DNA from: Adenanthera pavonina
Taxonomy: Eukaryota > Streptophyta > Magnoliopsida > Fabales > Fabaceae
Assembly: GCA_026686845.1 (NCBI GenBank)
Contig: JAIVEN010000012.1
Location: forward strand, 25,236,501-25,300,500
DNA length: 64,000 nucleotides
Direction: 5' to 3'
Position 1 is the stretch's first letter. Each line of letters begins with the position of its first letter. A model generated the notes under the pieces. It saw nothing but the letters and a program-made list of their open reading frames with translations. It had not been told where the DNA came from and searched no databases. Below are positions 13,165-24,840 of the stretch, in pieces. Made by a program: the position numbers and the translations under genes.

Positions 13165-14960
13165 ATGGCTAGTTTTGGAGAAAGCATACTACCAGAGGGC
13201 AACAACACAAATAGACCACCTGACTTCAGTGGAAAACACTATGGCTACTGGAAGATGAGGATGCAAATCTATCTTCAATTAATTGATCTGGACATCTGAT
13301 CAGTCATTCAGAAGGGAGATTTTATCCCAATGGCTTTGGAAGATGATATGAAGTACACAGAGAAGCCAGAAGCTAAATGGAATGAGGAAGATAGAAGAAG
13401 AGTCTTACTGAACTTCAAGGCAAAATAACGTTTAGTTAGTGCTTTGAATCAAGATGAATTCTACAGGGTCTCACAATGCTCCACTGCCAAAGAAATGTGG
13501 GACACCTTGCAAATTGCTCATGAAGGAACAACTGGAGTCAGTGAAAATAAACTGAATACATGCATAGGTGAATACGAAAGCTTTCAAATGGCTGAAGGAG
13601 AAAATGTAAAAGAGCTACAGAAGAGATTCACCCTCATTGTGAATCAACTAAAGAGTTTGGAAAAGGAGTACACTCAAACAGAAAAGGTTAGAAAGATCCT
13701 CAGAGCTCTCCCTCTGGAATGGCAACCCAAAGTAACAGCAATAGAGAAAGTCAGGGGAGAATCAATGACCTCTATCACTGCTCTTTTTGGTAGTCTTGAG
13801 GAGTATGAAGGAAAAATGAAGGCTCTCAAGAAAGCAGGACAAGACAGAAATAAGAAAGGTCTTGCTCTGAAAGCTGCTGAGGAGAAAGAAGAAGAATCTG
13901 ACGATGGAGATGAGCTAGATGAAGAAACTCTGGCTATGATGGTCACAAAATTTGGAAGATTCTACAGCAAGAAGAGAAACAAGAAAATCTTCAAGAAATG
14001 AGCAGCTGGAGATAGCAAGAGAGAAGCAAAAGAACCTGTTACTTGCTATGAGTGTAAAAAGTAGGGACATATCAAATGGGATTGTCCACAATTTCTCAAG
14101 AAGCAAGAAAAGGAAAAGAAATCTACAGACAAAGGCAAGAAGAAAAGAGCTTACATCTCATCAATATGGGGCAACAGCTCAGATAAAGAAGAAAATGATA
14201 AAAATAAAATTGCCAACATCTGTTTGATGGCTCTTGCCTTTGAAGAAGCTGAAATCCCATGCAGCAGTGATCAAGAAGATGGAGTATATGAATCTGAACC
14301 TTCCTATTCTGAATTACTGAATGCATTTTATGAGCTGCATGACGAATTTGTTAAAGTTGCAAAAGAATTGAAGCAAGCTAAGAAAAAGATTAACAAATTA
14401 GAATTTCAATGCAACATCTCTGAAATTGCTTCTCTACCTGTTGTTGAATCTGCTTGCTGTAAATCATGCATTGAGCTAAAGCAAACCAATGAATATCTAG
14501 TGAAAAGCATGTCTAGGCTTACTAAAGGTAAAGATATATTGTTTGCTTTAATGGGAAGTCAAAGAATATCACAAGGAAAGGCTGGACTTGACTATGATCC
14601 TTGTGCTGTAAAAGAAAAGATTAGGAAGAAAAATTAGAATGTGTACATGAGACATTTTGTGCATGCTAATGGCAATAGAGAGAAAGATCATATGTCACAT
14701 CACATTGAATCATATAATCAACCAAGGCATGCAAAACAAAAATATTATCTGCATTGTTTTCTTCCTACTTCTCAATCCAGCAGCCCATTTACCACCTGTC
14801 ACTTCTATAACAAGAAAGGGCATATTTCCAGTTCATGTGCTTTAAAGAAAAATGGACTTGACAGGAAGGTTAAATAGATTCCTAAAGGTATATCTGTATC
14901 TAGGGAAAAGACTATTGACAGGAAAGGACCCAAGCAAATTTAGGTACCTAAAAAGAAAAT
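13165..14960 (+). pseudogene. gag: Retrotransposon gag (nucleocapsid), broken by stops
   Basis: The frame starts at ATG 13165 (MASFGESILPEGNN) and stays in one phase to about 14960. It has the copia gag core (FSGKHYGYWKMRM..., then STAKEMWDTL and HEGTTGV). A zinc knuckle near 14046-14087 reads CYECKK-stop-GHIKWDC, and a second CCHC-like motif at about 14798-14839 has Tyr where the second Cys belongs (CHFYNKKGHISSSC). In-frame stops are TGA 13297, TAA 13426, TGA 13999, TAG 14062, TAG 14635, TAG 14875 and TAG 14941. Several sit where family members have Trp, for example before VPK at 14941. Gag packages the RNA into virus-like particles in the cytoplasm; this copy cannot make full-length protein. 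Confidence 0.85.
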
Positions 14961-17900
14961 ATGAACTTTGTTTTGCAGGTCCGTCTCAAAGCTAGAAAGA
15001 GCAATAAATGGTATATGGACAGTGCCTGCTCAAGTCACATGATCGGTGACAAGGAGAAGTTCATCACCCTTAGAGACAAGAAAGAAGGAAAGGTGACCTT
15101 TGGACGTGATCAATATGGCAAAATAGTTGGCATTAGCATTATGAGCAAGAATCCTGAAACATCCATTGAAGAGGTGTTGTTTGTGATTGTGGCCTCAACC
15201 ACAATCTGCTAAGTGTGAGCCAGACATGTGACAAAGGAAACTAGGTGCTGTTTGACTCAAAGTTCTGTCTGGTCATCAAAAAAAGTGATCACAAAGTAAT
15301 TCTAAAAGCTCAAAGGGATGATAATTGTTATACTATTGATCTTGATGAACTTCCTCCCTTAGATTTTGTCTGCTTGATTAGCCAGGATAATGATAGTTGG
15401 TTGTGGCATAGAAGATTAGCTCATGTTAACATGAATTAACTATCAAAACTGGTTAAAAATGAGTTAGTCACTAGTCTACCAAAAATTACTTTTGAAAAAA
15501 ACAAAGAATGTGATGCATGCCTAAGAGGAAAACAAACCAAATCTTCTTTTAAATCTAAAAATGTAGTTGCCACAACTAAACCACTAGAACTGTTGCATAT
15601 GGATCTAATTGGTCCATTTAGGGTAAAAAATAATAGTGGAAATCTGTATATGCTTGTAATTGTAGATGATTACTCTAGATTTACATGGACATTGTTTCTC
15701 TCCTCTAAAAGTGATACCTTTGATGCATTTGTAACCTTAGCCAAGAAAGTGCAAAATGAGAAGGGTATTTCCATTATGTCTATCAGGGCAGATCATGGAG
15801 GAGAATTTGAGAACTCATATTTCCTGGAGTATTGTAATAAGCATGGAATTGATTACAACTTCTCAGCTCTAAGAACTCTTCAACAGAATAGAGTAGTAGA
15901 GAGGAAGAACAAAACAATTGGAGAGATGGCTAAAGCTATGCTGAATGAAAAAGAACTCTCTCAAGTATTCTAGGCTGATGCAGTAAACACAGCAAGCTAC
16001 ATCATAAATAGAGCCTACATCAGACCAATTCTTGGGAAGACTCCTTATGAGCTATACAAAGGAAGAAAGTCAAATCTCTCACATCTCCATGTGTTCGGCT
16101 GCAAGTGCTTCATTCACAACAATGGAAAGGAGAATCTGGGTAAGTTTGATGCCAAATCTGATGAAGGTATATTTCTGGGCTATTATAGTAGAAGTAAGGC
16201 ATATAGAGTTTTTAATAAAAATCTAAATTAGTAGAAGAACCTGTGCATGTAGTATTTATTGAAAATGAAACTGCTTCCAAACATGTTACTGCTGAGGATG
16301 ATCTTGTCTCAAACTTTAAAAAGTTAGATATTTCTGATGAAGGTAAAATTGAACCTCTAAAAATATCTGAATCTACTAACATAGAGGAAGATATTCAGGA
16401 AAGATATTTTGAGGATGAAAATAATGATGAAATGTCTCAAGAACTCCTTAGAGCTTGGAGATATTAAATGAATCATCCTGTTGATCAAGTGACAGGGAAT
16501 GTTCAAGAGAGAGTTAAAACCAGAAGACAGTTAAGGGATCAAATGATTAATTGTGCTTTCATCTCACAAATTGAACCTAAATGCACTGAGGAAGCCTTAA
16601 CTGATGAATACTGAATTTTGGTAATGCAAGAAGAGTTAAACCAGTTTGAAAGAAATCAAGTTTGAGACTTAGTGCCTAAACCCAAAAATCATCCTGTCAT
16701 TGGCACTAAATGGGTTTTTAGAAATAAACTTGATGAATCAGGGTCAATAATCAGAAATAAAGCTAGATTGGTTGTAAAAGGATATAATCAAGAAGAAGGT
16801 ATTGATTTTGAAGAAACCTTTGCTCTAGTGGCTAGACTAGAAGCAATTAGAATTCTGTTGGCATATGCATGCATGGAAAATATTTTGTTGTATCAAATGG
16901 ATGTGAAGAGCGCCTTTCTAAATGGATATATCATGGAAGAGGTCTATGTAGATCAACCTCCAGACTTTGAGAATTCTACAAAACCAAACCATGTTTATAA
17001 ACTGAAGAAAGCCCTTTACGATTTAAAGCAAGCCCCTAGAGTATGGTATGAAAGATTAAGTAATTTTTTCACCGAAAAGGGGTTCAACAGGAAAAAAGTA
17101 GATACAACTTTATTCACCAAGAAAGAAAATAAAGATTTACTTATTGTTCAAATTTATGTTGATGATATTATATTTGGTGCTACTAATGAATCTTTTTGCA
17201 AGAATTTTTCTAAGCTAATGCAGGGAGAATTTGAAATGTCCATGATGGGTGAACTCAACTTCTTCCTTGGATTGCAAATCAGGCAGTGTGATAATGATAT
17301 CTTTCTCAACCAATCCAAGTATCTAAAGGAATTGCTAAAGAAGTTTGGGATGGAGAATGTCAGGCCAATGGGAACACCTATGGCTACAACAACCAAACTG
17401 GATATGGATGAAAAAGGGGAAATGTTTGACATAACCCAGTATAGAAGAATGATTGGATCCCTACTATACCTAACTGCCAGCAGACCTGACATCATGTTTA
17501 GTGTCTATATGTGTGCAAGATTCCAGTCATGTCCCAAGGAAACCCATGCAACTGCTGTGAAGTGTATCTTCAAATATATTATTGGAACATCACAGATGGG
17601 TCTTTGGTATCCAAAGGGCAATGGAGAAGATCTCAGAGGATACACTGATGCTGACTTTGCAGGATCCAAAACTGACAGAAAAAGCACAAGTGGAACCTGT
17701 CAGTTTCTTGGAGGATCCTTGGTTTCATGGTTTAGCAAAAAGCAAAACAGTGTGGCCTTATCCACGGCAGAAGCTGAATATGTTGCAGCTGGAAGCTGTT
17801 GTACCCCAATTATCTGGATGAGACAGCAGCTTGTGGATCTTGAGGTTGAGATGAAGAAAATACCAATTATGTGTGACAATCAAATTATCATTAACATCAC

Positions 17901-18105
17901 AAAGAATAATGTCATGCATTTAAGGACAAAACATATTGAAGTTAGACACCACTTCATAAGGGATCATGTTCTGAAAGGAGAAATCAGATTAGAATACATC
18001 CCAACAGAGGATCAAGTTGCTGACATCTTGACAAAGCATCTATCAAAAGATAGACATTGCAAAATCAAGAGAGAATTGGGTATGGTAAATCCCAATAAAT
18101 TGTAA
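14961..18105 (+). pseudogene. pol: Retrotransposon pol: protease, integrase, reverse transcriptase, RNase H
   Basis: The domains run in copia order. Protease begins near WYMDSACSSHM (about 15009), where the usual catalytic DSG reads DSA. The integrase zinc-binding region (HRRLAHVN..., CDACLRGK) is at about 15409-15535, and the integrase core (MDLIGPF, VDDYSRF, ADHGGEF, VVERKN) at about 15596-15910. RT and RNase H are uninterrupted from 16672 to 18105 (477 codons), with YVDD at 17155-17166, the RNase H motif STAEAEY near 17760 and TKHIEVRHHFIRD near 17927. The frame is offset from gag by one base near 14960. Further frame changes lie near 15185 and 16225. Stops include TAG 15971 and TGAs near 16612 and 16663, at expected Trp codons. 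Decay is concentrated in the first half. Confidence 0.9.
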
Positions 18106-19102
18106 GTAAATCCTTGTGCAATTCTGTTTTTAAATTTTCTAACATTAAATTAATTCTAACTTAAGTATCGGAGAAAGTTTAATGTAAGTTGCAGGTGCTC
18201 CTCATGAGTTTGAATGACACTAGATCTGAAAAATAGAGCAAATCAAAATGGAACAGTCAAAAGGAGAAAGAGACAGCAAGAAATCTGAGTTCTGGATCCA
18301 TTCTGTAAGTTTTTAAAGTTAAAATTCGTATCTTAGTTGTGTGTTAGACAAATTTCCTTGATAAACTATGTTTCTGAACAAGTCAGTATGGTCAACATTC
18401 GAATTTAGATACCCAACAGACGAACTTTAGCTTGATATACATTGGAACAGTTCTCGGTGGTCCCTCGAAATTCGTCTGTTGGTCCTTGAAAGTTCAAATT
18501 TTCAAAAATAAAAATTTCAAAGTTATGTTTGTCCAACATGATGATTATACAAATGATTATTTCTTAACATACGAATGTTGGAAAACCTTTACAAAGTAAA
18601 GAAATTCAAATTTCTGATTCAAAATTCGTCTGTTGAAACTTCCTCATAATGTTGAATCTCTGAAAGATGAATGTTCATATGCATAATTCATCTATTGATT
18701 GTTGCATTGATTGTTACTTGATGCTTACTCTTCGAAATTCGAACTTTGTTGAATCAAAGTTTGTCTATTCATCCTGTGCTAATTGAACAAAGCCTCTGTC
18801 AGACAAACTTTCAGAAGAAAATTCGTCTGTCAGTAAGCTTTGCTGAACAGTTTAACTTTTAACTGCTCGAAGTTCGAATTTTGACCCCTTAAAATTCGTC
18901 TGTCAGGTGGTTACTTATGTTAAAACTGACGGTTTTCCTCTGAATAGACGCAACCCTATTCATTCCTTCTCTGAGTCTGCTCAAATTCTCTCTTTAATGC
19001 TCTTAAATTCTGACCAAAAATTTTCATTTCCCACCATTTAAACTCCCTTTCGTATCCTATAAACTCATTTCTAGCCTCATTCTGAAACATTCATCCACAA
19101 AA
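18106..19102 (+). other. Spacer between pol and env-like gene
   Basis: About 1 kb of non-coding sequence holds more copies of the LTR motif family in both orientations (for example CAGACGAACTTT near 18418, and AAATTCGTCTGT near 18468, 18622 and 18892). In Sireviruses this stretch would carry the leader of the env-like gene. Confidence 0.6.
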
Positions 19103-21280
19103 ATGGCAAGGGTAAAGAATCCTAAATCTGAAAAAGGAGAGCCATGTCCAAAGAGATCGTTCAAATCCCAATATGCCTCAAAGTAGGGTGAAAAATCGAA
19201 GAGAAAAGCCGAATCAAGCAAGGCAACTCCCTCCAAATGAAAGAAGACAACCACAAAGGCAGAATCAAAGAAAACTGGGCCCTCTTCTTTGAAGAAAGCA
19301 GAGCCTTCGGTCCCTGTTCCTACTGTTGATACAGTTGCTTCCACTTCCTCCTCCAGTACTGAATCTGGAGAATACCAACTCACAACAATGGCATTATGGA
19401 GCACTCCTCAGATTCAGGAAGAATACTCAACCAAGTTTGCAAGTAAAAAGGTAATCAAGCCTCACTGTGTGAACTTGGAAGATTTCTTGGTCTTTAACAG
19501 TTTTGATGCTTGAATATGGATGCTAAAATATAAGAATCTGTTAGAGATACTGGAGAGGTATGATGATGAAATGGTTAAGACATGGTATGCCTCCTTGAAG
19601 TACAACAGCAAAAAGAAGAAGTGGGAGGTCAATCTAAGATCAAGGACCATCTGGCTCACAGATGAGACTCTTAATGAAGTATTGGAAATACCAGGGCAAG
19701 ATGGCCTTAAGATTGACATCACTGCTTCTGGATATATGGATGAGACAGAGACTGCTAATGAAGAAGGTGGCCCCTCTCTGAACTATAAGGAAAGCACAAT
19801 CCTGAACACTTTGTTCAGAAGAAAGGAGAATAAGCCAACCATAAACTTGCTAAAGCCCACAGACCTCAATGCTCAAGTGAGGATCCTACACTACATAGTG
19901 TCTAGGATCATCTTTAACAAAGGAGGTAGCTTCAGTCTGATCACAAGGATAGAGGCACATGTGATGGCAGCCATCATGCGTGGAAAGCTCATCAACATGG
20001 GACATATCATACTACAGCTCATGATCAAGGCAAGGGATCAAAGGAAAGATTCCACACTCCCCTATGCAGCAATCATTTCCAGAATTCTACAATATGCTAG
20101 AATTCAGCACCTTGAGAAAGGGAAAGGGAAGCCTATTGAGATTTTCAAAGAAGAGGAACTACAAAGAATAGGGATTGAGAGAAATGAAGGAAGATGGATT
20201 GGGAAGGGAGCAGGAAAATCTGAAGATCTCTTCTTTGTTGAAGATACCTCCCTACAGTAAGAAGGTACCTCTGAGGCTCCTGTAAGACCTACACCTCAGC
20301 CTTCTCTGCCTGTCTCATCTCCATCTAAGCCTACTCACATTCCATCTACTCCCTCTTCTCGTGCCAAGCCAACCAAGATCACTGAGTTGTATGACAGTTT
20401 GTCTACACTCATACTTAGCATCAGGGATGAGCAAAATGCCAAATTTGCTCATCTGCAAGATCAAATTCATAAGTTGGCTAAGAACATGAAAGTGGTTGCT
20501 GATGCATATGAAGACATTCGGAGTGTATTTCCTGTCACATCAGCTCTACCTCAGCCAGGGTTCTCTGAGCCTACTAAGTCTCCAACTCCTGAGCCTTTAA
20601 GCCCCTTTGAGCTAGCCTCTTCAGAGCATGGTGATGCTGAAGATGATATTGAGGTTGTTGGTACACTAAGCATACCAAGTCCTGGTCCTCCCTTGGACTA
20701 CTGTATGGAAGAAGAAGGCCCTCAGGATTCAAGCTCTCATGATCCCATTCCAACAGATACTCAAGAGTCAATCCTGTCCCAGCAAGAATATGAGTAAGTA
20801 GAGAGATTGGTAGCAGCCATCTTCACTTCACCATTCATGTCAGCTGTCATAAATGAAGAAAGGAGCATTGTGCCTTTTGTTGATCTAGAAGCCATTGCAC
20901 ACAATGCTCTCTTACAAGCTCAGAGAAGAAGGCTTGAAGAAATGTTTCCTCCTTCTGCTCCCTCACCTGTTACATATTATGGTTTCTCGGAGGAAAGAAG
21001 GGCACAACTGGCAGTCACACTATGAGAAATTTCTGAACTTCTTGAGATTTCTGATGATGAAGATGAAGACACAAGTTCTGAAGTTTCTGGCTCCTTGCCA
21101 TTTGTTCCTATGCCTCTTCAAGCTATTCCAGTGTCTCAAATCCCTCATCCTGCAGATTTTGTTCACCTTTTTTATGATGTCAAAAATGGGGAGAAAAGTA
21201 AGCAAACTGGAACTAGAAAGTCTGCTACTGAGCCTTCTGGAAAGACTTACAGCAAGAAAATCAAGTCAAAGAAGAAGTGA
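19103..21280 (+). pseudogene. Sirevirus env-like third gene, one frame with six stops
   Basis: A single reading phase runs from ATG 19103 to TGA 21278-21280 (725 codons), interrupted only by TAG 19184, TGA 19238, TGA 19511, TAA 20258, TAA 20795 and TGA 21023. No frameshift is needed. The N-terminus is Lys/Ser-rich and basic. A globular part follows at about residues 140-385 (LLEILERYDDEMVKTWYASL..., VRILHYIVSRIIFN). A likely coiled coil spans about residues 425-470 (LYDSLSTLILSIRDEQNAKF onward), then a Pro/Ser-rich region and a basic end. I see no clear membrane helix. This position and layout match the envelope-like or unknown third gene of Sireviruses; its function is not established. Confidence 0.8.
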
Positions 21281-21560
21281 TTAGAACTTAGGCTTGGGTC
21301 CTCTTGTAGTGTTATGTTATGTTTCTATGTTTTGTGTTTATGTATTCTGAACTATTTTGCATCAATTGTTTTTTGTAAAAGCAATGATTGTTGAAATGAA
21401 AGAATTCCTTGCTTGCAATGATTTGTTCCTGTTAATCTTTGAATCTCTTTACTTGATCTTCTATATATGATATCTTTTGAAATATAATGCATATGTTAAG
21501 GGGGAGTTTGTTCAAACAAACCCAAGTATTAATCCAGTTTGTAAGTTATTTTGTCATCAT

Positions 21561-21575
21561 AAAAAAGGGGGAGAA
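21561..21575 (+). promoter_or_regulatory. Polypurine tract
   Basis: AAAAAAGGGGGAGAA lies immediately before the 3' LTR. It is the expected plus-strand primer site. A second purine run (AAGGGGGAG near 21499) lies about 70 bases upstream; multiple polypurine tracts are reported for Sireviruses. Confidence 0.9.
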
Positions 21576-23233
21576 TGTTGAATCAAGTGTTTTGATGATC
21601 CCAAACTAACCTTCAAGAGCTTGGAATAAAGATATCAAAGGTGCACAAAAGGTTCAAGTGAGGGAATTCTGGAGAAATCAGAGCAAGGATTCATGTAGAA
21701 TGTTTAGTAATGTTTTAATTTGAGTAAAAGATTTTGATTTGGTGAAAAGATATTTTAAAACCTTGATTCTATGTTAAAACATGGAATATTTGAAAAACAC
21801 CCACCAACAGACAAAGTTTGAAAGGTTAATACTGATCTGTCATCTTGGAAATTCAAACTTTGACTTTAAAAATTAGAATTTCGTACTGAAAATGAACAAG
21901 TCTGAAAAGAGGTCTCTCTGATAGATGAATTTTGACTTGAGAAAATTCAAATTTTGATAAGTGTCTGAAAGTAGCATTCAGTAACAGACGAACTTTGGGT
22001 TTGAAAATTCAAATTTCAGACAAAATGTAACTTATGAAAACTAAATAAATTCGTCTGAAATTATGTCAAAGTTCACCTGAAACCAAGTTTAGATTGGATT
22101 TCAAAATTGCTCACTGACAGACGAACTGTGAACATGAAAATTCAAATTTCAGAAACTAAACTTGTGAGTCTGTTACAATGATATGGTGACATATGAATGA
22201 CAGTATTTGTAAATTCAAATTTTGAAGTAAATCTGAAAAGAGGTCTCTCTGACAGACAAACTTTTCCCTTTGAAAATTTGAATTTTAAATTAGATGAACT
22301 ACTGTACCTTATAAGCCAACTACGGACAGACGAATTTTGGGGTTTCAAAATTTGAATTTTGAAGGCACTGTAGCAAATTTAAAATACTGTTTACACTTAA
22401 CAGAACATCTTTAAACATGAAAATTCGTATGTCACAACATAGAAACATTTTCCAAAGATCAAAATTTGAACTTTGCTTTATGACAGACAAACTTCGGATA
22501 TTCAATGTTGAAGTCTTTAGTCTTCAGGTTCTGCGAAATTCGTCTGTTAACCAACTGAAATTTGAATTTCAAAGTATTAGAAGCATTAAATGAGATTGGT
22601 TAACGGATAGTTTTTCAGAGTAACCGTTAGATAACTTCTCCAACGGATAAATTGTGTCTCTAATATATAGTTGAGACCTAAATCTATAAATATAACATCA
22701 TTTGAAGTTGTGGGTAACGATTTTAACTTTGTATATACTGAAACTCTGTCAAATCATCTACTCAAAGTCTCTACTCTCTCACTTCAGTATTTGTACTTCA
22801 ACTTTCGTATTCACTCTATCTAAGAGAGTTTAATCATTGTAAACAATCTTATTTTCATCTGGAAGAAATATTTTCATGTAAGGGGATATTACAAGGGATT
22901 GGAAAGCACTTAGTAAGAGTGTATAAAGTGAAAGAGTTAGCTCTAGAAACAGAGCATCATCTTTGTACTGAGGCATTTACAAGAAGCCCATTGAATTCTT
23001 GCAGAATAGTGGAAAATCTCAAGTGATGATTTGAGGACTGGACGTAGGTCAAGTGGAGAGACCGAACCAGGATAAATATATGAGTTTTTCTTCTCTTTAC
23101 TGCTACTTTTACAGTTTATTCAGTTATACTCTATTTTACTATTATACTTTGCTTTCTTCACCTTCTTGACATTTTGCAGAGAATTTTAATTTTCCCAATT
23201 CACCCCCTTCTTGGGAAGCCAGCTTATCTAACA
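21576..23233 (+). repeat. 3' LTR
   Basis: The LTR is 1658 bp, pairs with 11453-13109 and ends TAACA followed by the target duplication AATAA. The TATA-like CTATAAATATAA is conserved at about 22683. Confidence 0.95.
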
Positions 23234-23238
23234 AATAA

Positions 23239-23700
23239 CCAAACATATCTTTGTTTGGTCACTATAGTGAGAATTTAAGAAAATCAATCTTAAACTTAAG
23301 TTAAACTAACTATATAGTCATATTGCTTAAATGTTGTGTTACTATTAAAATTTTCTTATTAACCATACATCTTTACAATATTTATTATACTCTTAGACAA
23401 TCATATTTTCAAAATCCCACAACATGTAAATTTAAAAATGCTATGCTCTTTCAAGTTATAAAGTTTTTAGTTATAAACCTTCCAAGCTTCAAATAATGCC
23501 TTTATTTCCAAGTTCTAACATGAAACTTGAATAAATTATGTAGTACAATTTAGTCAATATCATATCAACTTATTTACTTATTCTTTTACTAAATCTCCTT
23601 TCTTAAACATTTTATCAAATACCTTATCTGCACCAATATTTAAATTCCTACAACAAGCCATTTAGAGATTAAATCACTACCAAAACATTTTATCAAACAT
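23239..23700. other. AT-rich intergenic DNA, right of the LTR element
   Basis: This is the right flank of the insertion site and was contiguous with 11452 before insertion. No gene is seen. Confidence 0.5.
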
Positions 23701-24840
23701 TTTGATATTTGCATTTTGTAGTTTTATGCAATCTTATGTAATATTTATATAAGTGGCTTATCACTTTGAAATCTTAAAGGGAAAGAAATTCTCTTTAGAA
23801 GGTTTGAAAATGTTGCATGCATGTTCTGTAATACTTGAAAACTATTGATGCAGAAGCCACATGCATGGTTATGAGAACAACCTCTAGATACCCATTTTTT
23901 ATTGAATTTTATTTTTTTTCTGAAAATGTTCAAATAATCGAAAAATGTCGCAGGCTTTTGCATATTAAACTTTATTTAAATTAATCATAAATTAATCCAG
24001 GGAGTTGAGATGAAATATTTTCTTCATATATATATATATAGTCGTTCCAGATATCAAGTTTTGCTGATTTTATGAAGATGTTAGTTTGGATTGGGCTTGG
24101 ATTTATCTTCTGAAACATACGTCATCCTTTTTTCCTCCTTTTATTGAACTTCTTTTTGAAATCTCTAAATGTCTTCTGAGTCTTAATATTTTTGGGCCTG
24201 AAATCTTGAAAAGTTGAAATATAAGCTTTTTCCCCCGAAATTTAAGAATTAAATTTCTATTTGAGACGGCCAACCAAATAAATATTAACAAATATAAAAT
24301 CAAACGAGTTCATGAAAAAAAAAGCAAGAATATTATGCTATTTATTTTTTAATTTGTTATTCTCAATAATAAATAATAAAGTAATTCTATTTACACCAGG
24401 CAAATAATGCTGGATTAATTCATTTGTTTAATTACTAATACTGGAAATTAAAGTGTATAATTAATGCACATTTTTAATTTTAAAATGAAGTTCAAAAAGA
24501 GAATTTTTAACGGCCAAACATATGCTGTATGTACAGTTTTTTTTTTTTAATCAAGCTAGAATAGTAGGAGAACTGGCAAACTTTTGCAGTGAAATTCAAA
24601 ACGTAGCATTTCGTGAATCCAAACCCTCATTGTGATTATCTGAGTGGCATGACTTCACAGTGCCTGTTGATTAGGCAAACAAGCAGGATTAATGGCTCAA
24701 AGCAATGTCGTTTAGAATGTGTGCATGACGTGCCTTTCTTCGTCAACATGCACCTAAGCCGAATTGAAGGAGACGATGTACTTTGTTCCGATTGGTGGAT
24801 GTAATAAGTATGCGGATGCAGTAAAACTTTACGATTGATT
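23701..24840 (+). repeat. Downstream flank of RLP, copy B, gene missing
   Basis: This 1.1-kb stretch aligns almost end to end with the sequence after the stop of the complete RLP (36190-37340). The match begins TTTGATATTTGCATTT, exactly where the 3' UTR begins, and runs through the shared GGCTTATCACTTTGAAATCTT block and the CTGGATTAATTCATTTGTTT block to the TGCATGACGTGCCTTTCTTC block. No RLP coding sequence precedes it. It is the tail of a lost tandem RLP unit. Confidence 0.85.

Larger units (their letters stand above)
11453..23233 (+). mobile_element. Complete Sirevirus-like Ty1/copia LTR retrotransposon
   Basis: This is an 11.8-kb element with two LTRs of about 1.66 kb (11453-13109 and 21576-23233), both starting TGTTG and ending TAACA. 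It is flanked by the 5-bp direct repeat AATAA (11448-11452 and 23234-23238). The internal order is primer site, gag, protease-integrase-RT-RNase H (copia order), a spacer, a long env-like third gene, a polypurine tract and the 3' LTR. Copia order plus a third gene with a coiled coil is the hallmark of plant Sireviruses. In the first ~310 bases of the two LTRs I count 13 substitutions by eye, 12 of them transitions, so the copy is fairly young. Its genes hold many premature stops, so it is not autonomous now. Confidence 0.95.

Noticed and set aside
19057..19404. Minus-strand open frame rich in Phe and acidic residues.
   Set aside because: It is antisense to the N-terminus of the Sirevirus env-like gene.
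24613..24804. Small open frame conserved between RLP flank copies B and C (partner at 37163-37315), with four Cys in the same places.
   Set aside because: Counting differences between the copies codon by codon gives about 7, 5 and 8 changes at positions 1, 2 and 3. That is close to uniform, so there is no sign of protein constraint; similarity is explained by the duplication.
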